Position numbers and translations under genes: made by a program. Positions 51,747-60,170 of a stretch of 64,000 bases of DNA are shown in pieces. The DNA comes from Nocardia puris (GTDB lineage Bacteria; Actinomycetota; Actinomycetes; Mycobacteriales; Mycobacteriaceae), in contig NZ_QNRE01000012.1 in assembly GCF_003315035.1 (NCBI RefSeq), positions 1 to 64,000 on the forward strand, written 5' to 3'. The stretch's first letter is position 1. Each line of letters starts with the position of its first letter. The notes beneath the pieces are model-generated. The model was not told where the DNA came from and did no database searches. It worked only from the letters and a program-made list of their open reading frames with translations.

Positions 51747-52133
51747 ATGAACCGAATCCGCCGTACCACCGGCCTCGCCGCGCTCGCCGCGGGCGGCCTC
51801 GCCACCGTCACCGTGCTGCTCACGCCCGCGGTCGCGGCGGCCGATCCGGCCGAGCTGGTCGGGCCCCTGCTCACCTCGGACTGCACCTTCGCCCAGGTGG
51901 ACGCCGCCCTGCACGACAAGGCGCCGCAGCTGGCCGCGATCCTCGACGCCAACCCCACCCAGAAGGCCGAGCTCCAGCGCCGCTTCGATCAGCCGGTGGA
52001 GCAGCGCCGCGCCGAGTTCGAGCGGCTGCTGGCGGAGAACCCGGAGGCGGCGCGGCAGGCGGAGAACGATCCGCGCGCCGCGCAGCTGCGCGACACCATC
52101 GCCGAAGTGGCGGCGGTCTGCCACCAGTACTGA
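51747..52133 (+). CDS. Hemophore-related secreted protein
   Basis: 128 residues. A signal peptide (RRTTGLAALAAGGLATVTVL, cleavage after AAA near residue 32) precedes a small helical domain with two conserved cysteines (TSDCTFAQVDAALHDKAP and AEVAAVCHQY). This is the pattern of the mycobacterial hemophore-like family that binds heme outside the cell. GGAGG lies 8 bases upstream of the ATG. Confidence 0.85.
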   Translation: MNRIRRTTGLAALAAGGLATVTVLLTPAVAAADPAELVGPLLTSDCTFAQVDAALHDKAPQLAAILDANPTQKAELQRRFDQPVEQRRAEFERLLAENPEAARQAENDPRAAQLRDTIAEVAAVCHQY

Positions 52134-52286
52134 CCGATCCGTGACGCGCCCGCCCGACATGCGCGACCGATCCGCTGATCCGGCGTCCGGCTGGGTACCT
52201 TCGAGCACGCGCCCGCGCACGGCGGGCGACGTGGCGCGGGTCCCGGCCGGACCGCCGTCACGCCGACACGGAGAGGCGCCGATGCC

Positions 52287-52988
52287 GTGACCCCAGCGAC
52301 ACCGACCGTTCTCGTGGTGGACGACGACGAGGACGTGCTGGCCTCCGTCGAGCGCGGCCTGCGCCTGTCCGGTTTCCAGGTGCTGGTCGCCCGCGACGGC
52401 GCCGCCGCGCTGCGCAGCGTGAACGAGCACGCGCCCGACGCCATCGTGCTGGACATGAACATGCCGGTGCTGGACGGCGCGGGCGTGGTGACGGCGCTGC
52501 GCGCCATGGGCAACGAGGTGCCGATCTGCGTGCTGAGCGCCCGCGCGTCGGTGGACGACCGGATCTCCGGCTTGGAATCCGGCGCCGACGACTACCTCGT
52601 AAAACCTTTCGTTCTGGCCGAACTCGTCGCGCGGATACGGGCGCTGTTGCGCCGCCGCACCGACACCCCGGCTCCCGCGACTCCGGGCGCGATCACCGTG
52701 GGGCCGCTCGAAGTCGATGTGGCCGGCTACCGAGCTTTGTTGCACGGCAAGGAAATCGAGCTCACGAAAAGGGAGTTCGAGTTGCTGTCGACGCTGGCCC
52801 GCAACGCGGGTGTCGTGCTGAGTCGCGAGCGATTGCTGGAACTCGTGTGGGGCTACGACTTCGCGGCCGACACCAATGTGGTGGACGTGTTCGTCGGCTA
52901 TCTGCGCCGCAAACTCGAAATCGACGACACCCCAAGGTTGCTCCACACCATTCGCGGTGTGGGGTTCGTGCTGCGAGCACCGAAGTGA
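52287..52988 (+). CDS. prrA: PrrA-like response regulator (OmpR family)
   Basis: 233 residues, GTG start. The receiver domain has DDDED near residue 11 to 15, the phosphoacceptor Asp in VLDMNMP, Ser in LSARAS, and KPF near 105. The C-terminal winged helix is OmpR-type: ELTKREFELLSTLARNAGVVLSR and TIRGVGFVLR. It is followed 28 bases later by a sensor kinase. The pair, and their closeness to accD3, match M. tuberculosis prrA/prrB. Confidence 0.9.
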   Translation: MTPATPTVLVVDDDEDVLASVERGLRLSGFQVLVARDGAAALRSVNEHAPDAIVLDMNMPVLDGAGVVTALRAMGNEVPICVLSARASVDDRISGLESGADDYLVKPFVLAELVARIRALLRRRTDTPAPATPGAITVGPLEVDVAGYRALLHGKEIELTKREFELLSTLARNAGVVLSRERLLELVWGYDFAADTNVVDVFVGYLRRKLEIDDTPRLLHTIRGVGFVLRAPK

Positions 52989-53016
52989 CCGCCGTATATC
53001 GCGGACCGGAAGACCG

Positions 53017-54423
53017 ATGACCGCGCGCCCACCGGCGAAAAAGCGTCCGCGCCGGACGTTTTCGTTGCGGACCCGGGTCGCCGGGGCCGCGGCGGCCGGT
53101 GCGGTGATCATCGTGACGGCGCTCAGCGGCATCACGGTGCAGGCCATCGAGCGCAACAACCTCCAGCAGAGCGATCAGCAGCTGACGGTCGCGTCGCGGC
53201 TGGTGCTCATCGACCCGGTGATCGCGGTCGGCGTGCTCGGGCTCACCGGGCTCAACGAGGACATGGCCGTCACCGTGCGCGACGACGGCGCCGTGGTCGC
53301 GAGCAGCCCCGTGCAGCTCCCCGATCTGCCGACCGGCTCGCAGACCGTCACCGTCGACGGCATTCCCTATCGCGTCCTCACCACCACCCGGAATCAGCCG
53401 CCGGGGCGCACGGTGTCGCTCGGCATCCCCGCCGACGAGGCCGCGCGCGCCACCGCCGAACAGCAGCGGTGGGTGCTCCTGGGTGCGCTGCTCGCCGTGG
53501 CGGCGGCCGGTGCGCTCGGTTGGGTACTGGCCGGGCGCGCGGTGCGGCCCATCGTGGACCTCACCCGGCAGGTGGGCGCGCGCAGCGCCTTCCCCGATCC
53601 GGAGAATCCCCTTCCGCCCGTGGACGGTTCGGGCATGCGGGAGGCGGAGAAGCTCGCCGACGCGGTCAACCTCATGCTCGAGCGCGTGGACGAGGCGCAG
53701 GCCCAGACCGCCGCCGCACTGGAGACCGCGCGCGATTTCGCGGCCGTCTCCGCGCACGAATTGCGCACCCCGCTCACCGCCATGCGCACCGACCTCGAGG
53801 TGCTGCGCACCCTCGACCTGGACGAGGCCCAGCGCGCCGAGATCCTCGTCGACCTGCAACGCAGCCAGGGCCGGGTGGAGGCCACCCTCGCCGCGCTGGA
53901 GCGCCTGGCCACCGGCGACCTGATCAACGACAGCGACCACGTGGACACCGACGTCGGCGACCTGTGCGACCAGGCCGCCCACGACGCCATGCGCCACTTC
54001 CCCGGCCTGTCCGTGCGCATCGACACCGACGCCGAACTCGTCACCCGCGGCCTGCCCGCCGGCCTGCGCCTGGCGGTCGACAACGCCCTCGCCAACTCCG
54101 TCAAACACGGCCGCGCCACCGAGGCCGTGGTGTCCGCGCACCGCACTCCCGACGGACGCATCGTCATCGCGGTCGACGACAACGGCCGCGGCATCCCCGC
54201 CGGCGAACGCGACGCCGTCTTCGCTCGCTTCTACCGGGGCAGCCAGGCCAGCAAAGGCGGATCCGGGCTCGGCCTCGCGCTCGTCGCCCAACAGGCCCAA
54301 TTACACGGTGGGCGAGCGTATTTCGAGAACAGTCCGTTGGGCGGAGCGCGACTCGTGCTCGACCTCCCCGAGCGCGGGCACGTTGCGTCGCAGCCGGGTT
54401 CGGACGGGCCCCCCGGACGCTGA
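53017..54423 (+). CDS. prrB: PrrB-like sensor histidine kinase
   Basis: 468 residues from ATG 53,017. TM1 (about 22 to 42), a short extracellular sensor (about 45 to 145), TM2 (about 152 to 172), HAMP (RAVRPIVDLTRQV), DHp with the phosphoacceptor in SAHELRTPLTAMRTDLEVL near 245, and ATPase motifs LAVDNALANSVKHG (N box), VDDNGRGIPAGE (G1) and GGSGLGLALV (G2). It phosphorylates the upstream PrrA-like regulator. The order prrA, prrB is conserved in mycobacteria. Confidence 0.9.
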   Translation: MTARPPAKKRPRRTFSLRTRVAGAAAAGAVIIVTALSGITVQAIERNNLQQSDQQLTVASRLVLIDPVIAVGVLGLTGLNEDMAVTVRDDGAVVASSPVQLPDLPTGSQTVTVDGIPYRVLTTTRNQPPGRTVSLGIPADEAARATAEQQRWVLLGALLAVAAAGALGWVLAGRAVRPIVDLTRQVGARSAFPDPENPLPPVDGSGMREAEKLADAVNLMLERVDEAQAQTAAALETARDFAAVSAHELRTPLTAMRTDLEVLRTLDLDEAQRAEILVDLQRSQGRVEATLAALERLATGDLINDSDHVDTDVGDLCDQAAHDAMRHFPGLSVRIDTDAELVTRGLPAGLRLAVDNALANSVKHGRATEAVVSAHRTPDGRIVIAVDDNGRGIPAGERDAVFARFYRGSQASKGGSGLGLALVAQQAQLHGGRAYFENSPLGGARLVLDLPERGHVASQPGSDGPPGR

Positions 54424-54447
54424 GCCCGAACGCCGCTGCGGCGGAGC

Positions 54448-55389
54448 TCACTTGCGGCTGAACGCGGTGCGGTATGCGCTGGGGGTCAGGCCGTGCCGTC
54501 TCGTCAGGTGCAGGCGCAGCGATTCCCCGGTGCCAAGGCCGGATCGACGGGCGACCTCGGGCACGGGCAGGTCGGTGACTTCCAGCAGTTCCCGCGCCCG
54601 GTCGATCCGCTGGTGCAGAAGCCATTGCAGGGGACTGGATCCCGTTTCCGCGCGGAAGCGGCGCGTGAGAGTACGGATGCTTATGTGGGCGTGGGCGGCC
54701 AGCTCACGCAGCGTGAGTGGTTCGTCGAGGCGTGCCAACGCCCACGCGCGGGTTTCTGCCAACGAAGTGCCGGTTTCCGGCGGGAGCGGATTTTCGATGA
54801 ATTGCGCTTGGCCACCGGGGCGGAGGGGCGCGACGACGGCCAGGCGCGCCACCGCGTTGGCCACGGCCGCACCGTGATCGCGGCGCACGATGTGCACGCA
54901 CAGGTCCAGCCCGGCGGCCAATCCGGCCGAGGTGAGGATCTCACCGTCATCGACGAAGAGCACATCCGGTCGCAGGTCCACCGCGGGGAACCGGGCGCGC
55001 ATCTCGGCCGAGTACAGCCAATAGGTGGTCGCGGGCCTCCCGTCCAACAGACCCGCCTGGGCCAACACGAACGCCCCGGTGCAGATCGAGGTGATGCGCG
55101 TACCCGCATCGGCGGCCGCGCGCAGGGCGGTCAAGACGCGGGGGTCGGATTCGCCGCGGGCGCCGGTTCCGGTGACTATGACGGTGTCGGCCGTCTCCAG
55201 TTGGTCCAGGCCGCACTCGACCACCACGTCGCGTCCGGTGTATCCCGGCACGATGCCCGGATCGGCTGTACACACCACCACTTCGTAGACGGGCACGTCG
55301 TCGACTCGCACTGCGGGAAAGACCATTTCGGGAATCGCGAGATCGAAGGTGGTCACCGGAGGGACGGCGAGAACGACAACACGGTGCAT
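54448..55389 (-). CDS. GlxA-family transcriptional regulator (DJ-1/PfpI plus AraC HTH)
   Basis: 313 residues from ATG 55,389 (MHRVVVLAVPP). The N-terminal 180 residues are a DJ-1/PfpI-like glutaminase-type fold (VIVTGTGA, SICTGAFVLAQAGLLDGRPATTYW with the elbow Cys in ICTGA). The C-terminal AraC HTH pair follows: LTLRELAAHAHISIRTLTRRFRAET and LPVPEVARRSGLGTGESLRLHLTRRHG. Family members control metabolic and stress genes. It is divergent from an epimerase-like gene with a palindrome between. Confidence 0.92.
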   Translation of the reverse strand: MHRVVVLAVPPVTTFDLAIPEMVFPAVRVDDVPVYEVVVCTADPGIVPGYTGRDVVVECGLDQLETADTVIVTGTGARGESDPRVLTALRAAADAGTRITSICTGAFVLAQAGLLDGRPATTYWLYSAEMRARFPAVDLRPDVLFVDDGEILTSAGLAAGLDLCVHIVRRDHGAAVANAVARLAVVAPLRPGGQAQFIENPLPPETGTSLAETRAWALARLDEPLTLRELAAHAHISIRTLTRRFRAETGSSPLQWLLHQRIDRARELLEVTDLPVPEVARRSGLGTGESLRLHLTRRHGLTPSAYRTAFSRK

Positions 55390-55408
55390 GGCTCGATCCT
55401 TGGAATAT

Positions 55409-55424
55409 GTGGCATTCAAGCCAC
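55409..55424. promoter_or_regulatory. Palindrome between glxA-type regulator and epimerase gene
   Basis: GTGGCATTCAAGCCAC is a perfect 5-base inverted repeat with a 6-base spacer, inside the 109-base divergent promoter region. A natural candidate operator for the GlxA-type regulator. Confidence 0.45.
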
Positions 55425-55498
55425 TACCATACCCGCTTCGTGCCCGACAGAGTCAGGTGCGGACCGCCGCGGGGTGGCCCCAGTCGAGGAGGAATACA

Positions 55499-56416
55499 AT
55501 GTCTCTGCACGTCGTCGCCGGTGCCGGGAGCACAGGGAGCCGGACCGCGCTGCTGCTCGCCGAGGCCGGTGAGCGGGTACGGCTGATCAGCCGGCGTGGG
55601 CTCGGACCCGACCATCCGCTGATCGACAAGGTGGTCGGTGACACCAGTGACGCCGACAGACTCGCGGCGCTGACCGCGGGCGCGCTGACCTTGATCAACA
55701 CCACCTGGCCCGCCTACGACCGGTGGCCCACGGACTTTCCGCCCATCGCCGAAAGCGTGCTCGCCGCCGCCGAACGCACTGGCGCGAACTACGTCTCGCT
55801 GAGCAACACCTACGGCTACGGCCGGGTGGACGGTCCCATGACCGAGGACCTGCCCATGTCGCCGGTCGCGGTGAAAGGTGCTGTGCGAGCACGTATGTGG
55901 CTCGACGCGAAGGCCGCCCACGAAGCAGGCCGGGTGCGCGTCGCCGAAGTGCGCGCCTCGGACTACCTGGGCCGAGACGCCGGATCGGTGTTCAACTTTC
56001 TGGTGACACGCAACGTGCTCGCCGGGGAACCGGCCGGCTACCCCGGCGACCCGGACGTGCCGAAGAGCTGGTCGTACGTCGACGACGTCGCACTGACCCT
56101 GGCCACCGTCGCCCGCGACGAACGTTCCTGGGGACGGGCCTGGCACGTGCCGTCGACGGTCATGTCGTTGCGGGATGTCGTAGAGCGCCTCGCGACGCTG
56201 ACCGAATCGCCCGCGCCCCAGTTGGTTCCGATGTCCCGGACCGATCTGGCATGGGCGGGCGCGGACGACCCCGTCATGGCGGAGCTGATCGAAATGTTCT
56301 ACTCGCTGGAGCACCCCGACGTCTTCGACTCGGCCCTCACCCAGCGCACCTTCGACCTGTCCCCCACGCCCATCGACACCGTGCTCGCCGACACCGCCCG
56401 CTTCGGCACCTACTGA
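55499..56416 (+). CDS. NAD-dependent epimerase/dehydratase-like protein
   Basis: 305 residues from ATG 55,499, with GAGGAGG 7 bases upstream. The N-terminus carries an extended-SDR dinucleotide motif variant VVAGAGSTGSRTALLLAEAGERV; the YxxxK-type active site region is less clear (NTYGYGRVDGPMTEDLP). The middle SWSYVDDVALTLATVA is typical of atypical extended SDRs. Divergent from the GlxA-type gene, by which it is likely controlled. Substrate unknown. Confidence 0.85.
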   Translation: MSLHVVAGAGSTGSRTALLLAEAGERVRLISRRGLGPDHPLIDKVVGDTSDADRLAALTAGALTLINTTWPAYDRWPTDFPPIAESVLAAAERTGANYVSLSNTYGYGRVDGPMTEDLPMSPVAVKGAVRARMWLDAKAAHEAGRVRVAEVRASDYLGRDAGSVFNFLVTRNVLAGEPAGYPGDPDVPKSWSYVDDVALTLATVARDERSWGRAWHVPSTVMSLRDVVERLATLTESPAPQLVPMSRTDLAWAGADDPVMAELIEMFYSLEHPDVFDSALTQRTFDLSPTPIDTVLADTARFGTY

Positions 56417-56766
56417 ATCGAGTACGCGGAAGGGCTACGTATGCACCGCTCACCGTCGGCGATCACAACCCGACCGCGAGCCGTCAGGCGTCCGACACGA
56501 ACACTCCAGCGGCCCGGCCGGTTACACGGCACTCGGACCACTCCGTGGTGCGGTTCGCCGCCCGCATGGGTGTTCGCGTGGCATGAAAATCAGGGGGAAC
56601 CAGATTGCAAGTAGCCGCGTCCAAGTAGGTGTGAGGATGGATGCGGCTCGGTGCGGGGCACGGTCGTTCCCGCGGGTCCGGGTGGTTGACGCGGCAGCCT
56701 GGAGGATTGCCTGTTGGATATAGTTGCCGCGACCGAGTGACCGTGGAACGGGAAGCGGGGGTGACG
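56417..56766. other. Intergenic region ahead of the type VII satellite cluster
   Basis: About 350 bases with no supported gene. A small frame beginning ATG at 56,583 lacks a family match. The last 60 bases should hold the promoter of the DUF3558 gene; GATATAGTT near 56,716 is a possible -10 box, not certain. Confidence 0.5.
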
Positions 56767-57363
56767 ATGCGAGCCGTTACCAGGGCTGTTTGCATTCTGG
56801 GAGTGGTGGCGGCCGGGGCCGGGTTGGTCGGGTGTGGGTCGACCACCGACGGGGAGGCGCAGCCGGCCGGCGGGGGTACCAGTACGAGTGCGGAGGATGG
56901 GAAGAACTCGCTGGGGCTGGAACCGGACGTGCCGCAGTCGTACGACCCGTGCACGGATGTGCCCCAGAGCCTGCTGGACGCCGAGGAGTTGCGTCCGGGG
57001 GTCATCCCGAACACTGCCCACGCCGACGCCTGGGGGGCACAGGTGATGTGGCGCGGTTGCGGCTGGGTACGGTCTCAGACCTACTCGGTGTCCATCCGCG
57101 TGACGAATATGACCCTCGATTTCGTCCGCAAAGAGTTCTACGGAGAAGGTCGCGAACTCACGATAGGTGGCCGTCCAGCCATCAGCGCGCGGCGCAGTGA
57201 TCGCGGACCGGAGGTATGCAACATCAACGTGGAGATGAAGGGCGGCAGCCTCGAGTTCCACGTCGTCAGGTCATCATCCCGCAACGCGCCTGACATCGAC
57301 TCTTGTGACCACGCCCGAAACCTGGCGGAGAAGGTCGTCCCAACGCTTCCAGCTGACAGCTGA
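56767..57363 (+). CDS. DUF3558 lipoprotein
   Basis: 198 residues from ATG 56,767; a GTG two codons earlier is possible. The signal peptide ends in a lipobox LVGC with Cys23, so the mature protein is a membrane-anchored lipoprotein. DUF3558 features: DPCTDVPQSLLDA, RGCGWVRSQTYSVSI and EVCNINVEM with conserved cysteines. DUF3558 lipoproteins frequently precede WXG100/PPE-like/EspG clusters in Nocardia and relatives, as here. Function unknown, presumably at the cell envelope with the secreted partners. Confidence 0.9.
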   Translation: MRAVTRAVCILGVVAAGAGLVGCGSTTDGEAQPAGGGTSTSAEDGKNSLGLEPDVPQSYDPCTDVPQSLLDAEELRPGVIPNTAHADAWGAQVMWRGCGWVRSQTYSVSIRVTNMTLDFVRKEFYGEGRELTIGGRPAISARRSDRGPEVCNINVEMKGGSLEFHVVRSSSRNAPDIDSCDHARNLAEKVVPTLPADS

Positions 57364-57392
57364 ACAAACCACCCACACTTGAAGGGGGACCG

Positions 57393-57887
57393 ATGAGTGA
57401 TAACGACACGCCATCGCCGCTGGCGAACCTGATCACCGAGGCACGGGAAGGTCGGCTCGGGCTACGGATCGAGCCGGAAGACTTCGTCTACATCGACCGC
57501 GACTGCACCCGTTTTCTCGAGCTGATCGAGAACATGCAGCGTGAAGCCGAGGACATCGCCAACATCGAAGCCAGCCAGTGGGGCATCGGCGCCGACGTGC
57601 CCATGTTGACCTCCGCTCAAACCCTGGTCAGCCGCTTCAAGGAAAAAGCCAAAGGCTCCGACAACAGCGTCTACGCCGTCCTCGACGAGCACTACAAGAT
57701 CGTCCAGGACATCCAAACGCTGCACAACGTCATCAAAGACCGCTACATCGCCGCCGACGCCGAGTTCGCCCAACGCGTCAACGCCCTCCTCGAACGACTA
57801 CCCGAGCACCCCACCCCGATCCGGGCGGTCCCCAGCCAGCCCGGTGTCACAACCGCCTCACCCCAGCCCGAACCGCTCTCCCCGTAG
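57393..57887 (+). CDS. WXG100-like helical protein, probable type VII substrate or partner
   Basis: 164 residues, all-helical by composition: a long helix from about 32 to 60 (YIDRDCTRFLELIENMQREAEDI), the W-G turn ASQWGIGADV near residue 64, and a second helical block (TLVSRFKEKAKGSDNSVYAVLDEHYKIVQDIQTLHNVIKDRY). This fits a WXG100-type or PE-like partner of the next gene. GGGGGA lies about 5 bases upstream. Located 29 bases after the lipoprotein and 12 before the PPE-like gene. Confidence 0.75.
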   Translation: MSDNDTPSPLANLITEAREGRLGLRIEPEDFVYIDRDCTRFLELIENMQREAEDIANIEASQWGIGADVPMLTSAQTLVSRFKEKAKGSDNSVYAVLDEHYKIVQDIQTLHNVIKDRYIAADAEFAQRVNALLERLPEHPTPIRAVPSQPGVTTASPQPEPLSP

Positions 57888-57899
57888 GGCGATCGCGAC

Positions 57900-59054
57900 A
57901 TGACCCAGAACGAACAGACCCGCATCACCGACGGCGGCGAGAACCCTCGCAAGTACAAGCACGTCGATATCAGCGCGGCGTTCAACCCGTTGCAGCCCGG
58001 CTCCGGGCACGATATCGCCTCGCGCTACAGCGCTTTGGCCACCCAATGGGAAGCCGGTGTAGGCGTGTTCGATTCGAGTATCAAGAAGTCGATCTCGACC
58101 GCGTGGGAGGGCGAAGCCGCGACGCAGTCGAAGGACGCGATCGAGCGGTACACGAAGTCCGCGCACGAGATGACCGACCCGTTGCGGCTTCTCGGCACGC
58201 GGGTGGCCGCCGCCGCGCAGGCGATCTCCGAGACCAATAACCGTCTCCCCGAGCCCGTCGAGGAAAAGCACCCCCTGCACAAGGATTCCTGGCCGTGGGT
58301 CGGCACCAACCGCGACTCCGTGATCGAGGATCGTCAGGAAGAGGCGCAGGCGGTCATGAGCGACTACTACGTCAAACCCTTCCTCGGACTCGACGGCCAG
58401 ATCCCCGTCCTCCCGAAACCGGTCGACCCGACCAACCCCCTCGACATCTCCACCCCGACGGGCGCCAACAGCGACGATCCGGGCGGCACGCCGGGCTCCC
58501 CCGGCCCTGGCACGCCAGGCCCGGGCACGCCCGGCCCGGGCACGGGGGAAGACCCCGCCACGGAGGAGCCGGAGGAGGAAGAGCAGCCGGACGACGAGAC
58601 TCCCGACGACACGGACGACACCTCGACCGACCCCGCCTCGACGGACCCGTCGTCGACCAATCCCGCTTCCACGCAACCGGATCAGAACCGCCCGACCACC
58701 CCGACCGTCCCCTCGGGCACCAACCCGGCGGGCACGCCCGGCTCGCCGGGACCCGGCACTCCCGGCTCGCCCGGACCCGGCAGCACGCCGTCCCCGGGCC
58801 GCAGTGTCCAAAGCCTGCAAGGGGTTCCGGGTTCCGGTTCCGCCGGCGCGGCTTCCGCGGCGACGAACCGCGCGATGTCGGGCCTCGGCGGTATGGGCAT
58901 GCCCGGCGCGGGCGCGCGCGGCGGCAAGGGTGACGAAGAGTCCAACCGCGGCGTCCCCGACTACCTGATCAACCAGGAGAACACCGATGAGCTGCTCGGT
59001 GAGATCCCGAAGACCATTCCCGGCGGTGTGATCGGCGAGCACCCGTCCGACTAG
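57900..59054 (+). CDS. PPE-like type VII secretion substrate with acidic/proline-rich middle
   Basis: 384 residues. The N-terminal 130 residues form helices with a WxG turn (STAWEGEAATQSK near 65 to 77), ending in the helix TKSAHEMTDPLRLLGTRVAAAA; this is the PPE-type architecture. The middle (about 190 to 300) is low-complexity: PGTPGPGTPGPGT repeats, a run of acidic residues (EEPEEEEQPDDE), then Ser/Thr/Pro. The C-terminal part is Gly-rich (GLGGMGMPGAGARGGKG). Followed after 55 bases by espG, the family's cytosolic chaperone, which strongly supports secretion by an ESX machine. Confidence 0.85.
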   Translation: MTQNEQTRITDGGENPRKYKHVDISAAFNPLQPGSGHDIASRYSALATQWEAGVGVFDSSIKKSISTAWEGEAATQSKDAIERYTKSAHEMTDPLRLLGTRVAAAAQAISETNNRLPEPVEEKHPLHKDSWPWVGTNRDSVIEDRQEEAQAVMSDYYVKPFLGLDGQIPVLPKPVDPTNPLDISTPTGANSDDPGGTPGSPGPGTPGPGTPGPGTGEDPATEEPEEEEQPDDETPDDTDDTSTDPASTDPSSTNPASTQPDQNRPTTPTVPSGTNPAGTPGSPGPGTPGSPGPGSTPSPGRSVQSLQGVPGSGSAGAASAATNRAMSGLGGMGMPGAGARGGKGDEESNRGVPDYLINQENTDELLGEIPKTIPGGVIGEHPSD

Positions 59055-59109
59055 CCCACCGCCGACCGGCCCGCCGCGGGAGCGCCGCGGCGGCCCGCAG
59101 TACGACCGA

Positions 59110-59901
59110 ATGGATATACCGATGCTCGAATGGACCTGGGACCCCGAGGATTTCGCCGCCCTCTGGTACAGCGACGCCAACGACCGCTTCCCACGCCCGC
59201 TGAAGTACCTGAGCCGCTTCGCCTTTCAGAACGATTTCGCCCGCCACCGCCTGACCGTGCGCGGCCGCTACCCGGCCGGCGAGCTGGAGCGGATCGAGCT
59301 CGCGCTGCACACCCTGTCCACCTCGGAGATGCGTATCGAGATCCTCGGCGGCACCCGCAAGCACAAGGACAGCACCGGCGATGTGAAGCAGTACCGGATC
59401 GTCGGCGCGCGCAACAGATTCAGCGCGGTCGTCGCGTTCCAGACCGTGCGCGCGGAGGTGAACGGGCCCATCCGTCTGCGAGCGGTGAGCACGGAATCCC
59501 TTGCGGCGCATATCGTCCGCTCCATCCCCGCCTGCCGTCCCGGCTTGGAACCGCCCGCCACCTTCCACCCCGGCGACCTGCGCGCCGACCAGGGCACCTA
59601 CCTGCGCGACAACGCCCGCAACACCCCGCGCGAACGCTACCGCCGGCTCCTGCACCGCCCCGCCGACGGTGGCGGCTCCGCCGGGCTGCGGGTGGGGCCG
59701 CTGCACTCGCGCCCCGAGGCCGTCGAAACCCTCCAGTGGTGGGACATCAGCGGCGACGGCCGCTACACCGAGAGCACCGGCCAGAACATCACCGTGCGAC
59801 CCACCACCCCCGCCGAACTCGGCGCGACCTTCACCGGCTGGCTCGACCGCGCCGAACGCCGCCTGCGCGACGCCGAAGCCGAACGCGAGGAATGGGTGTA
59901 G
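59110..59901 (+). CDS. espG: EspG-family ESX secretion-associated chaperone
   Basis: 263 residues. EspG proteins bind the tip of cytosolic PE-PPE pairs and keep them export-ready. The family sequence is visible: WTWDPEDFAALWYSDANDRFPRPL at the start, ERIELALHTLSTSEMRIEILGG, RFSAVVAFQT and a C-terminal TPAELGATFTGWLDRAERRL. It closes the four-gene satellite cluster; no ESX core ATPase or channel gene is nearby. Confidence 0.88.
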   Translation: MDIPMLEWTWDPEDFAALWYSDANDRFPRPLKYLSRFAFQNDFARHRLTVRGRYPAGELERIELALHTLSTSEMRIEILGGTRKHKDSTGDVKQYRIVGARNRFSAVVAFQTVRAEVNGPIRLRAVSTESLAAHIVRSIPACRPGLEPPATFHPGDLRADQGTYLRDNARNTPRERYRRLLHRPADGGGSAGLRVGPLHSRPEAVETLQWWDISGDGRYTESTGQNITVRPTTPAELGATFTGWLDRAERRLRDAEAEREEWV

Positions 59902-60170
59902 GCCTGCCGTCGACCTCTGGCCGGATACCTCCGTCGCTCAGGTCGCGATCCGGCAAGGCGGAGTCGAGCTGATACTCGGCGTCTCGGGATGACGACAACC
60001 CGCGGGCACACGAGCCCGACCGCGCGACAGCGACACGCACCACGCTGCGCGAGGAACGCGGCCGCACGTCGGGGCCGGGTGGGATCGATACGGGACCGGC
60101 GCGACGATCGGCACTGCGGCCGTCCGCGTGAACGAGCGGGCCTGCGCGCGGGACGTCTCGGCTGTCCTGT

